In this document: positions 32,465 to 44,393 of the stretch, in pieces
How the letters are laid out: every line of letters starts with the position of its first letter
Numbering within the stretch: the first letter of the stretch is position 1
Source: Karstenula rhodostoma CBS 690.94
Taxonomy: Eukaryota > Ascomycota > Dothideomycetes > Pleosporales > Didymosphaeriaceae
Length of the DNA stretch: 64,000 nucleotides
NCBI GenBank assembly: GCA_010093485.1
Contig: MU001499.1
Span: forward strand, 558,001 to 622,000
Direction of reading: 5' to 3'
Made by a program: the position numbers and the translations under genes
Notes under the pieces: model-generated
The model's input: only the letters and a program-made list of their open reading frames with translations
Database searches by the model: none
Told to the model about the DNA's origin: nothing

Positions 32465-33041
32465 ATGGCCACCTGGAAATCCAACTCGACCGGCGGCTCG
32501 AGTCATACTAGCAAGGCTAGCACCCTCTTTGGGCTCGACGAGGAGGACAATAGGAATATCCTTGTGTACAGATACCGCTCGGGCTGCAAAGCGCTCGAGG
32601 TTTCCACCCAGCGTGACCTGTGTCGCGAGCTGGATGCCGGTACGTTCGAAATCCTACCTCTACGTGCCGCTTCGCTAACGGGGGGCGGCCTCTCCAGACC
32701 CGCAGCTGCCTTTCATGCGCGTCACTAAAAAGGAGATTCCTCGAGGCAACAGCCGGTTAGAGATTCGCACCGAGGACCTTCTCTTGCCTGAAGACCTGGA
32801 GCGCAACCGGGACAAGCCTACGCTCAAATCCTCGCTTGCCAACGTTGGCCTACCATCCACCGCCTATTGGAAACGCCTCCTCTTCAACTCGTTTCCCGAA
32901 CTCTACATCGTCTCCCGCTCGCCGACAACCAGTCCCGCAAATTCAAAAAACAACTCGCCGGAGAACTCGCAGCACGTGAGCCCCGCCACGACCTTTCCTG
33001 TCGATACGCCACATCCCTTGCACGACCCGACGCAGTCGTGA
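32465..33041 (+). CDS. Small unknown protein
   Basis: Exons 32465..32639 and 32698..33041 join (D P Q L P F M across the 58-nt intron) to 172 residues. I recognise no named domain. Residues 20-115 look ordered: FGLDEEDNRNILVYRYRSG, then PQLPFMRVTKKEIPRGNSRL and LEIRTEDLLLPEDLERNRDK. The last 50 are Ser/Pro/Asn-rich. The phase-consistent intron and well-mixed codon use support a real gene. No signal peptide or membrane helix; function unknown. Confidence 0.7.
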
Positions 33042-33758
33042 TCTTCCGCTGTAGGGTTGCCCAGACCGCGGCTACTGTTGGCATGGCCGCACTGTCGCAC
33101 CGTTTCCGGTCGGCTTGTCTCATTCGCCTTGAATCATCGTTTGTACCACCAAGCGAGGCGGTAATAACCGGGTTTATGCGCACCCATCAAGTATCCCCAA
33201 CGCTAAAGCATTCTTTAAACATACGTCTTTCATTATGATACCCGACGCTCACGCGCTAGCGAACGGCGTTGGTCAGGCGTTATCTTTCCATGGTAGTATT
33301 CAGCTATCATTTCCATCTGTTGTCCGGCGTCACATTGGGTGTGAAAACATCGTCTCAAAGCAGAGAATCGGTAGCTGGGTTAGCATTTTAGGCGATTGAG
33401 TGCGCTCTCCCTAGTAGAATGAAACAACGATCTCAAGTGTACAATGTCCCCACCGACTCAAGTTTTCGCCGTGTCCAAACATCAGAATAAATGCAGAACC
33501 ATGCCCATTCCAAATACTTGCCCTCCATTTCCCCTAGACTGCGGCTCAAATGCCACCATGGACGCAGGAGAGTGGAGAGCTGCTGCACTCCAACGGGAGC
33601 TACCCCACATCGCGTCATGCCGTCCGACGTCGTCCACTATCTTACAAATTCCCCGCGGAGTACCGATCGCCCGTTCCTGTATTATGAGCTCTCTCCTACG
33701 TGCATACACAATTCCTCGCTAACTTGCCAGGCCTCCAAATCCACATATACACAACAAG
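33042..33758. other. Intergenic region
   Basis: 3' flank of the unknown gene and upstream region of the CinA-like gene, with an A/C-rich leader before 33759; nothing else seen. Confidence 0.5.
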
Positions 33759-34401
33759 ATGGCATCCACGTTCCCACCCCCCGAGCTCCGCGAAATCGTC
33801 CAAGAAGTAGCATCCCTCCTCCAAGAACGCAAAGAGACCATCTCAGTCGCCGAAACAGTACGTCCCTCTCCCCCTACCCTAATTCACTCAAACCAACCAA
33901 CCAACCAACCCCCAGGCAGCAGGCGGCCTCATCTCCGCAGCCCTCCTCTCCTTCCCCGGCGCGTCCCGCTTCTACCGCGGCGGCCTGACCCTCTACACGC
34001 TCGAAGCGCGCGTCGCGTTCGCGGGCTGGACCAAGCAGGACATCGAGGACTATGCGGGCCCCACGACGGACATTGTGAAAGGGCTGGCGGAACACACGCG
34101 AGCGACGCTGGGCAGCACGTGGACGGTTAGCGAGAGCGGGACTGCAGGGCCGGGCGGGGGTGTCCAGGGGACGGAGAGGTATCGGGAGCCTGGGTTTGTG
34201 GCGCTCGCTGTAGCGGGGGAGAAGGGGACGGAGGTGAGGGAGTTGGTTACTGGGTTGGGTGGGGATAGGGAGGGGAATATGGTGAGTAGCGTGGTGGGTT
34301 GGGGAGGGTGGGGTTGGCTGGCTAACATGGAGTAGGTTCGGTTTGCGGTAGAGGCGTTGAAGTTGGTTAGGGATACTATTAAGGATGGGGGAAAGTTGTA
34401 G
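33759..34401 (+). CDS. CinA C-terminal-domain protein (PncC-like amidase family)
   Basis: Exons 33759..33857, 33916..34281 and 34336..34401 give 176 residues, the size of a stand-alone CinA/PncC domain. Diagnostic segments are SVAETAAGGLISAALLSFPG (bacterial AESCTGGLI equivalent), the GASRFYRGGLTLYT strand and SESGTAGPGGG (bacterial TGIAGPGGG). Bacterial members hydrolyse nicotinamide mononucleotide to nicotinate mononucleotide. The bacterial Ser-Cys-Thr becomes Thr-Ala-Ala here, so activity in the fungal branch is not assured. The first exon and start of exon 2 are C-rich, the end is strongly G-rich. Confidence 0.88.
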
Positions 34402-34630
34402 GCTTGGAATGGTAGCGTGGTAGGTATCGCGTGTATGACAGGAACTCAGTAACTATTTAGTTCGGGCATGGACGAATCATGATATGACACTATACTCCAT
34501 CTCAATTAGCATACTCTTCGCGACACTCAATTACAACACAATACTGTCGTTGATATCCCCTCGATCTGTTTACAGCTAGTTGTAGTCACATTACATATTT
34601 ACGCATGTATACATGCATGCCGACACCAGC

Positions 34631-35134
34631 TCACTCCTTCTCCTCCACACCCTCCTTCTCCTCCACGAACTCCACCTCCACCCTAACTTGCACATTATAC
34701 TGTATGAGCCCCTGTAATTGAGGCGCCCTGTCCCCGCCCCAGGACTTACCCTGAAGACCTTGAACAGCAGTCCATCTCCCGTTGTATAGCTTGAATTGAT
34801 CCGCCTTTATATTGCACACACATGCCAGCAACTCATGGTGCGGTGCTCCAAAAGAAAAAGATCTTGGTGCTTTCTGATTCCAGTGTTCAATTCTCGCACA
34901 AATCTTGACAGAGACGTCGTCGCCCTTTTCTGGGGCAATCGCCCGGTGCTGCGCGTGGTTTTTCCATTTACGAGCGTTGGGGTGGTCGGCGGGATCGGAC
35001 TCGTCGATGGGGTCGTTGTTGAAGTACAGGTCTTCACGGCCTGCCTTTACGAGGCTTTTTAGGATCTGCAATACGTCCGGGAGCCGGTCGGCAGGGAAGA
35101 CGGCCTTTGGGGCAGTTCTGATGGGCAAAAACAT
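34631..35134 (-). CDS. Unknown 167-residue protein
   Basis: Single exon starting at the ATG in MFLPIRTAPKAVFPADRLPD. No family recognised; two His/Trp-containing ordered segments and a Glu/Val-rich end (VRVEVEFVEEKEG). A canonical donor (GTAAGT) and an acceptor lie 38 nt apart near codon 140; splicing them would shift the frame and shorten the end, so the unspliced reading is preferred. No signal or membrane segment. Confidence 0.55.
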   Translation of the reverse strand: MFLPIRTAPKAVFPADRLPDVLQILKSLVKAGREDLYFNNDPIDESDPADHPNARKWKNHAQHRAIAPEKGDDVSVKICARIEHWNQKAPRSFSFGAPHHELLACVCNIKADQFKLYNGRWTAVQGLQGKSWGGDRAPQLQGLIQYNVQVRVEVEFVEEKEGVEEKE

Positions 35135-37046
35135 GTTGTGCTGTTCTTGAAGGAGTTGGTATTACAATAAGGGCTTGTAGATGTGTCGTTCTTGAGGAAA
35201 TAGAGCTAGAACGAAGAGTTTGATGGTGCTGGTGTTTATTCAGATTTGAAAGTCTCAAGTCGTGGTGCTTATTTAGGATATCAGGGATAGTACTGCGCAC
35301 CGAAGCAGGCCACCAAGGGACAAGCTATATACCGTCTTGGAGATGACTGAATATGCGACTTTCTAGACTCGTAGAGTCAGCTCTGGAAATTTTCGACGCA
35401 GCAAGGCATGAGTAGCTGACGCTTCGGTTTAGACTCACCGCTACATTCGCCATTCTCTCCTTGTCTTGAGGGCATGACTCAAACAAGGTGTGCAAAAGGA
35501 CATGTTGAGGACAGAATGTGTGTAACTAGGTCGCGTTGTGCAGGAGTAGATTCTCAGTGGCTGACTCATGTTGGGAGTTACGCACTCATCAATATTATAC
35601 TATAGGTACACCAGCATCCTTTAAAACACACCATGACAATCTGCGTGGGATAAATATTGCTCAAGTCCATTCGTTCAGTCAACTTGTTACAGGTTACGGT
35701 TTGAAGAAATCATAAATCTTTCTCTTTGCCGCATGTATTGTTCAGTGACTTGACATGAAATTGAGCATCACGTGAAGCCAGCGTGAAACTGTCTACATGC
35801 AATCCGCACACCGCGCCGTATTTTCTTTATCGAAAACAGAGAACTAGAACAGTAGTAGCCACAAGCATGAGTGTATCTCAAGTCCCTGGTCCCTGCGTCT
35901 AAGACTCTACACATACGGATGATGAGGTCCATAAGCTCATCGCGTGCGTTGATAACCACAGCTATAGTTATCATCAAGTTCTTTTTTTAACGGCTACGGG
36001 AGACACCTTTCTGTGACAATTTTTGTACTCCATACACTCGATAGCTCGATCTTTTTGTCGTAATTTCCCTCCAGATAGTTTTCTTCGAGGAGTTATTCTC
36101 ACCTACCTTGAAAACCTCCCTCATCCCAGTCACATGGTACGAAACACCAGGCTCACGCAGATACGCCCTACGAACGTCCCACACCACCACAACTCCACGC
36201 ATCGATCACAGCCTCCACAGCAGACAATCGCAACATCCCCATTACAGCCTCGTCACATGCACACAGACCACCCCTTTACCTTGGATGTACGACCCCAACA
36301 CTCTACCTCGGTACCATTTTACCCGACCACGCTACCCTATCCTAGGTAGGTAGTACCTCCCCGCGTTGGCATCGCTATCACACAGATGAACACACACATA
36401 TACGTAATATTCAAATCGAGAGATAGGACCGCGCGAGTGCGGTGGCGGATGTGCCAAAAAAAAGGATTCCATTAAAGTGAACGCCACGCTGTGCCACCTA
36501 TCTATCTATCGTGCTTGCTGTCGGTATCTTAAGTCTATAGGTATCAAATGCGCTCTGCGTGCCAGCCAAGTCCAGCCCAGTGACGTGTACGCCGGGGAGT
36601 ATGCAAGAAGAACGGGTCGTGAGAACGCGCTTGCCGCAGGAAGAAATGAGGAACGCAAGAACAAAGGACTCCGAGACCCCGGGCGCAAGGGGCCAGGTTG
36701 GAAAAAGCAAATCACAAACAAAAGAAGAAAAACCAACGATGAAAGGACCTCGTCGCTGTGAGGGCGAGGTGCGTTGTTGGACCGGTACTATGCGTGGGTG
36801 GAGAGTGTTGATTGCTCCGCTTGGCCTTGGTACTGCACTGCAACGTGGGACTCGTATGGGGAGTTGTGTCCAAGGTCGTGATTCGTGAATTTCGTGGCGT
36901 GTGAAGCCGCCTACAACAGGCAATATATGCCGAGCGAATGCGGGGGCTCGTACCCCTATGCTCGTGTGTGAGGCGGCTGCAGATATGCATAGAATGAGTG
37001 CGTGCGTCCACTGCGATTTGCGCGGATCGCCAGAGCAATGCCACGG
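35135..37046. other. Long intergenic region
   Basis: No supported gene. ORFs of 60-140 codons exist on both strands without domains. Upstream region of the 34.6-kb gene and 3' flank of the permease gene. Confidence 0.5.
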
Positions 37047-39160
37047 TCAGGGCTCGTAGTAGCGCGTTGAATCGGCCACGATATCACGCGCATCTTCCTG
37101 TGGCAGTTCATCGATCATGTCTGTTGTGCGGGGCCCAGTGTATCGCCTGCAGGCTATGGTTAGTGCGTGCTTCCCACAATGAGCATTTGCATGTCGAGTG
37201 GGATAACTTACTTGCGAGCTCCTGCATACCACCAGATCATACTGAAGAAGCCAATGAAGGCAGCTACACAGACTGCGTAGTTCATGTTTGTAGCGGTGAT
37301 TGGTCTTACCGTGGGGAAGAACAAGATGACGCTGATGAAGCACACCCACGTAACGGCAATCGCATTGACCGGCCTGCTCCACCGGCCCATTGTGTATGGT
37401 CCTGGATGGAACTGGACCTTGCCTTCGTACCATCTGTGCGCGACAATGACAGCAATGTAGCTGATATCGAGCGCAGGGGCGGTGACGTTGAAGATGCTCA
37501 GAATAGTCAGGGTGCTGCCTATACCGATCATGTTGAGGCAGCTGCAGAAGAGTACGACGAGCCAGACGGCATTGATGGGCGTGTCGGTGACGATGTTTAC
37601 CTTGGCCCAGAAACTGTCTCACATCAGCCTTGCGCTCACCGATCACGACAGGGCGGCAACTTACTCGGAGAATGGAAATGCTGCATCACGAGCAAAAGCC
37701 CAGGCCATCCTCGAGTTCGCTAGCATCGCAGTACAACCGGTGAAGAACTGGACCAGGATAACGAAGAACCACATGACCGTCCCTCCTGTCCTGCCACCAG
37801 CGTTCAAGAAGATTTGTGCGACGGGAAGTCCGGTCGGTGTAGCCATGATTGCGTCGTAATCTGACATGCAGAAGCAAAAAGTAACCGTTAGCATCCAGCC
37901 GACTGCTCCGGAAACGAGGATGGCAGCTCTGATGGCGACGGGGCCTCGAACCGCAGCGTCGTGCGTTTCTTCCGACATGCTGTGGAACAGACATTAGCGT
38001 GGCTGGCATGCAATTGCCGTAAAACTCACTGAGTAGTGCCATCGTAATCCGTCATAGTCCATGCAACCGAGAGGAAACTGGCCGTGTTAGAAGTGCCTAT
38101 TAGAATGGTGGAAATTCGACGAACCCAAGCAGGAAGGAAAATCCCTTGCTGCCCCAGCCAGAACCATCTGTGAATTCCGTGAAAACCCACTTGGCGCTTT
38201 GTTTATCGGGGGTGAGAACGAGAAGAGCAACGCAAATCGCAATGGAGGCAAGAACTGTCCGGCGATTAGCTCAGCTCTATGGAAGTGGAAGGTACACTTA
38301 CTGTTTATGGGTGCGAACCACAGAATGACCTTGTGAAGCCAGAGCGTAGGGAAGGAGCAGATAGTGCCGAACAAACACAGGACGAGAATCGCAAGCAAGA
38401 CTGTTTGTACTGATGTTCTGCGAGTTGTTAGTTTGATGGCATAGCAGACGACTCCTTGGAAACTCACGGGCTGAAGCTCGGCACACCGTTGCTGTCCTCA
38501 ATGGAGTGCATGACCGCCGTCGCGAGAATCATCTGTGAGATGGTGTACGCCAGACTTGCCACGCCGCCAGCTTGACCTAGGAAGTTGCACCAACCAACGA
38601 TCCACGCCCACGGTGCCACGCGATCCTTGGGGACTACGTGCTTCGTAACATAGTACATGCCTCCAGCGGTAGGATAGGCCGAGACCAGTTCAGCAACTAC
38701 GTGGATTAGTACGATATCGGGGCGGGTGCCAGTAAGACGCACCTGAGCTGGCTATGCAGTAGGCCATGATACTACCGATCATCCACGCCCAGACTGCGGT
38801 TGCCGGTCCTCCAGAGCCCACTGGACTGCCAAACGTTGCGGGGACAGAGCCCAACACACCGAGAATGGAGATTGCGTAGGACACAGTTGACCATCTTGAA
38901 AAGTGACGTTGGAGAACCTTTCATTGTCAACAAATTTGAGCAAAAATCGGAGTTTGCGAACATACTGGGGTGTATCCAATGCGCGTGAGTAGCCGATCGT
39001 CGTCGTCAACGATGGTTGCCATGTTATGCGGGCTGGGCGCGTGCAGTGAAGCCTCTGCTCCTTTTGACGATTTCGACGCGATAGATGGAGCTGATTGAGC
39101 GGCTTTGCCCCCGTCGAAGGGTGTGGCCGAGCTGGAGCCTGTCCTTGAATCTGAGCCCAT
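37047..39160 (-). CDS. Amino-acid/GABA permease (APC superfamily)
   Basis: Nine exons (39160..38966, 38917..38743, 38696..38468, 38417..38302, 38254..38125, 38077..38030, 37979..37665, 37613..37212, 37146..37047) join to 569 residues, every phase fitting. Twelve membrane helices are expected. Signature segments are VAELVSAYPTAGGMYYVTK, the joined LGFLSVAWTMTDYDGTTHMS (spread over three exons), MSEETHDAAVRGPVAI and FTGCTAMLANSRMAWAFARD. The closest known relatives are the Uga4/GabA-type permeases that import GABA, choline-like or other amino-acid-derived amines; the substrate is not resolved. A polar 60-residue N-terminus precedes helix 1, and the tail is acidic. Exon 6 is only 48 nt. Confidence 0.93.
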
Positions 39161-42100
39161 GGTCACGATTATTGTCAAGTACACAACATGGAAAAACGAA
39201 GAAGCGGAGCAGGATAAGAAGGTTGCGGATGGTAGCGCGATGTATTAAACGGTGTGGGGCTCGACGGAGAATGGGCAGGACAGAAAGGGTGTCGGCAAGG
39301 CCGTCTCAGGACTGGTTCTCAAAAGGGAAGGGATGGTACCAGTCCTTGAAGACCATGAGCACAGGATATGTAGTCCACATTATTACAAGATGCCGATTGG
39401 CACCCCTACCGTGCACCAACGGAGCCAACAGGAGCGGGCAGGGACCAGCAGCCCAGCAAGCCAGCAAGCAACGAGATGGCAACATCACTCACCTGCTGCC
39501 AATCTGTCAGGGACACGAGGCCTCTAGGCCATGATGACACGCGCAAACGAGCAGGACTAGCGGATTGAACATGCAGAGGGACAGATGTGGGGGGCCGACG
39601 CCGGGCAGAGCCTGCAGCAGAAGAGGCGGACGCCAGAGAAGAGCACTTGCTGGGAAAGATGGTACATGCGGTACTGTCATTTGCGGGACAAGGCTCTGGC
39701 AACGGTGCTGAGCACGGTCTGCGTACTGCGTACTGCGTCCTGCGACAGTACTCAGATGCCAAGGAGGAGGGCCCAAACCCAAACAGCCGCCGGCGTGCCA
39801 TGCTACCGGGCCGACTGGGACTACAGCACACTACTGTGGTACTTCCTTGCCTACATACACAGTACATACACAGTACACTGCTCGGTGCTGGGCAGAGACA
39901 TGCACAGCTGCGGACGCCACACGGTTGTGTTGGAGAGTGGAGGCCCCCGCTGGTGCGCCGAACCGTCCACACTCGAGTCTCGCCGTTGCACTCCTACGGT
40001 CTACCTACCTAGCTGCGATGCGATGCCGCGCGCGAAATTTGGGCGCACAGTGCCGTGCCGCGGTGCGTCGGCGCAATGACGCAGCCCGTCGAACTCTGAG
40101 CGCCGCGATTCAGCAGCATGGTGCTTTGCGGCTCGATGATCGACCCCTGAAGCGGATGCTTCGTCCAGGCGGTGTGCGCGACCATGTCCACTGGCCTGCC
40201 GCCCGTCTCCGGTGCCACGTTCCCCCGAGAGACGGCGGAGGATCATGGACTCTACCCTGCAGCAAATTTCGAAGATCTTCTCGACATGGGACGACATTCC
40301 AGCGAACGGGCCGACGCTCTGTGCCCAGGTATTTGCAACGCTGAGGTCATCAGGCCGATCGATCGCGCTGCAGATACCCACGAGGACGACATGACATGAG
40401 GGAGCCCGTTCGTAGGCAGAGCACATGGTGACCAGGCACCGGTATCTGTTGTATAATATGCAGTCCTGGCGAGCGCATGCCACTCCATTGACCTCTCCAG
40501 AGAGCGGGCATTAGCCGATTCTGTACTTTTAAGGCCACTTGCTACCAATTTCTTTTCTTCGCCGTCCTGCCGGGTTACATCTCCTATTCAAGCGAGGGTA
40601 AAATTGCGGATATTAAAATCGAGTTGGCATAGTGCCACCAGCCTGATTACACTCCTTCGCGATCCATCACCCATCGTTTTGAGCGAAGAAGGTGTAGCTC
40701 CGCCTGCCTTCTAGAGCACGCCTCTCCCGCATCTACACTGCGTCGCCGGCTTACTCTCCTAGTTCTCACTGCTGCACTCCCTTACAAACACATATGCAGG
40801 GCAGTTGCATCCAACACTCGCTCGCCGCACTTTCGTATCGCCGCAGTTGCATGTGCCAAAGCCGAGCAAACTGCAAGTATGGCAACACTGCATCTGCAAA
40901 GATTAGGTAAAACCAACATCGGGACCAGCCGGAATCCTTCCATGTGGACCCTTTCCTGGTGCAACCTCAGACGTGTTGCTCGTTCTTGCCTGCTGTAGAT
41001 GCTCAATTTGAACAACAACACCGAGTCGATCCCATCCTCACTGAGAAGTTCCGTTGCTCCATCGATCCACCACCATCCAAGAGGAGCGACGGAACATGGC
41101 GGCCCACAGCGTTGAATAAGATTTTGTGCTCACACGGAGATATAGCCGCTTCCCTTGCGCTATGGAACAAGTTTCTCTTCGCTTGGATTGCTGCATGTAT
41201 CCAACTCCTTCCCGGAGCTACACGCCACCGTTGGGCCCCTGAAAGAGGCAGGTGAAGGGTTCCCTGTCCAATCTGCCGTTGGTTCATCTCAAGTGTGAAA
41301 CATGCGCGCGATCTTCACTTCCGCATAGGCGCAGCCGAGGTTGCCAAGCACTTTGACCTCGATTCCGAACCCTTGAATCCTGTCCACCGGACTTGCTGTG
41401 CGCGATTCCTTGTCTTTCAACGTGCCGGGTAAACTTCTGGAAGGTTTTTGGTTCCTTCGTGCGGCTCGCTAACGGGCACGGTAGGTGGGGACAGGAGTCT
41501 ATCGATAGGCTCCGCCTCATCAGATAATCGCTAACGAAGACAGTCCAATATCTTGTCTTTATTCATCTATTCCTTTCTCGGAATTTTGGGACACTTACAA
41601 ACAACATGAGGCATTGTGGACGGACCTTGTGTCCATCTCACCCCTCGAGACTCTCATTCATCTCAGGTTCCCAAACACTTCCGCCCAACTGTCTTGCCAC
41701 ACCTATCAAACACCTCACCCTCGCCGTTTCACTATTAATCGACGTGCACGTGGCTGTCGGAGTATTGCCGGGAACTCAATGTGGGGTTGGAGGCAAGTGG
41801 CGCTCTGGTAGCTGCAGCTAACTCGGTCGCCGTAGGGCTGACCGACCCATATGCAGTGCACCGAGAACCTGGCTACGTCGGTGTATCTCCAACGTGGCGG
41901 TGAAGCCCTTCGACTAGATTGATTACTGCCATGGTTGGCCTGACCCAAAACGATTCTCAGCCTCAGCCTTACTGGCTGCATGTTGGATAACACGCCCACA
42001 AAAGGATTTCAAACGGTCGAAGACATGCAGCAGGCACAGACTCGCCTGATCTATTCCAAGGATGCACGGGATGCAGCAGCTGCAAGGGTCACAAATTCCT

Positions 42101-42453
42101 TGCGGAGATCGGTGTAGAGGCCGACAGAGAACCCCGTTTCGAGCATGTTGGTACAGTAAGACAAGAGACGAGATATCAAGGTACGTACCACTGCGGGCGC
42201 CATATTGCGGATTACTTGCATACACGAGATGGCTTTCGCGTTCTTATTCCCCTTGATGTGGAGGATATGTCTCCGGAATAGTAATGGCCATCACATCAAC
42301 GTAACGACATCCCTTGAAACCGCATCATCAAACGGGGCTAGCCGCGCACACTATTTCAGGTTTACAGCACTGATCAGTATTCGGAGACGATGGCATGACT
42401 AGCTAGCTTGACCCGAGCCACAAGCCTCGGAATACAGGCTCGAAATCGCGCCA

Positions 42454-42559
42454 GTGAGATCTCACCAAGCACAATATTCCAGTGATATCACAAAAGCGAT
42501 ACGCTCATAATCAGCAACAATCCCACCACAAGATATTGTGAGTCGTATCACAATCTCAC
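42454..42559. repeat. Imperfect inverted repeat with flanking direct repeat (MITE-like)
   Basis: Arms GTGAGATC...CACAATAT (42454-42478) and its inverse (42532-42559) flank 53 bp. ACAGGCTCGA sits on both sides (about 42435-42444 and 42558-42567), as a target-site duplication might, though the left copy is separated from the arm by a few bases. Confidence 0.45.
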
Positions 42560-42982
42560 AGGCTCGACCGATCACCTGTATATTCGACCCAGTGGCGATT
42601 GAGTCACGAGCGGTGAAGCCTGAATTCAAGCGGTGAAGCGCCAATCGCATATCAGCGGCGACATTATACAAAAACCCTGGACGGAACACACGAATCTTAG
42701 AAAATCTCCACCGGTCGGTCGGGTATTGGAATCAGCGGTGAGTCAAGAGGCATGGTCTAGTATATGTACTGCGGCCTGATAGAGGGTACGCAGACATCGC
42801 AAGACAATTACTATCTGATAGCCACTTCACATCGGCCCTTTGACGGCAGATGATGTGCCGTTCTGGAGATCTGCAGCTTTTCTCGCGCGCGCGGATGAGA
42901 TACCGCCGCATATCACAGGATCCTCCTAGGATCATAGTGGGCCTCATTTCGAAGTATCACGCCATTCAAGGCATACCGTCAA

Positions 42983-43132
42983 CCAGAGGGTTCGGGAGAC
43001 TAGCTCATCAAGGTTCGCAAAGCCCTTAAGTGGCCTTTTACAAGCAATTCACCCCTTGCTGGGTGGGGCGCACCGGTCTCCCGAACCCCGCTAGGAGACT
43101 GTACCTACAATAGCAGCTAGTAAACCCTCTGG
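42983..43132. repeat. Split inverted repeat
   Basis: Left arm CCAGAGGGTTCGGGAGAC (42983-43000). The inverse occurs in two parts, GTCTCCCGAACC (43076-43087) and AACCCTCTGG (43123-43132), separated by 35 bp, as if the right arm had been interrupted. Confidence 0.6.
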
Positions 43133-44393
43133 TATCACCACACTGAGCTACAAGATGCCTGGCATCAAAACAATATCGGTGTGTCAAGGGCATCAACAGT
43201 AAGTCTAGACAAGCTTCTCACGGTAAGTACACCATACCGTGCAATGTGCATTCAAGATCTCTCATCAAGAACCTGATTTCGGGAGTTCTCCCCATGTCAG
43301 AGCCCAGCGTAAAGCACCTCGCGAGACAATGACCATTTTGCTTTCCGTCGGCGCCTTCCTCCTTCCTATCGTTTTTCTCATTATCCCCCTCAGGTCATTC
43401 GCTCTCACCAAGAAAACTACATCACAAACCCTCCACTCCGCACTCCCCATGAAATCCCTTAAAACACAAAAAACAAATCCCACACTCAGCTCCCCTGCCC
43501 TAGTGCATCACACCAACGCGCTCCCCTTTACCCATTTCCCCGTTCCCAAGCACGTGCATGCATGCAAAACCAGCAGCCTAAACACAGCCCACCACCCGTC
43601 CCCCAGTCTTTATCTTGACAAGGAAGCTCTTGGGTAGTCAGGTCACTGTGAAGTGTTAACAAAAACCCATACATCCCGGTACGCCGATTCCCACATATAC
43701 TACCAGCACAGACAGTTCGTGTAGGATGACAGACACATAGGTTTACTCTATCGTGGCACGCGATTCTGAATGGTCAGTTACATCCAGGGAGAAGTTGCCA
43801 CCTCATACTACTCACTGCTGCTGCTCTTGTGTATATGGTTCGGGGTCATGTGCACGACAGTATTCACTGGTGGAGAGTTGTGTTGGTCAACACATATAGT
43901 GCCGCGGAATTGTGTCGCATTACCTCATCTTCTGGGAGGCAGTAGCTTGTCAACCTAGCAACGACACGACCCAATGTAGCGCACGTGCGTATCATTACTA
44001 CATTTGTATACCTGCGGTCAGACATGCAGAACACACCGCAAGATGAAAACACAATCCCAAACTGATGTACTCCCCATCAAATGTTCGCAACTCAAAAGCA
44101 AGCTCACTATATCACAAGAAAAGATAAGACACAGTTCGATCATTGCAAGCTATCATTCCTTCTCTGTACCTGGGGGAATCAATTACCGATAACGAATCCA
44201 CTCATAGACCCATCAATCAGTAAGTCAGCCGTGAAGTAGCAAAAACGCCCCCTCCCTACAATCAGCGTTCATCCGCGGTGCAAAGAAAACCCACGAGGAC
44301 GCGTCTCAGTGTCCATACCGCTCGCCTCGCCAGCCATAGCCGCCACAATATTCTCAGAAAATGCATGTCCCCAGCCCCGAGCGAGTTTGGGAT

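Larger units (their letters stand above)
39161..44393. other. Gene-poor 5.2-kb interval
   Basis: The longest stretch without a recognisable gene. Every ORF of 60-190 codons was inspected; none has a domain, a signal peptide, a splice-consistent extension or codon use like the neighbours. Two imperfect inverted repeats (42454-42559 and 42983-43132) suggest old mobile-element remnants. No transposase or reverse-transcriptase motif seen. Confidence 0.6.

Noticed and set aside
39406..40483. Overlapping ORFs of 140-190 codons on both strands
   Set aside because: Cys/Arg/Ala-rich translations without any motif, splice signals or consistent codon use.
43239..43637. 132-codon plus-strand ORF in the gene-poor interval
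   Set aside because: No domain, no conserved feature and low-complexity composition; reported only as part of the interval.
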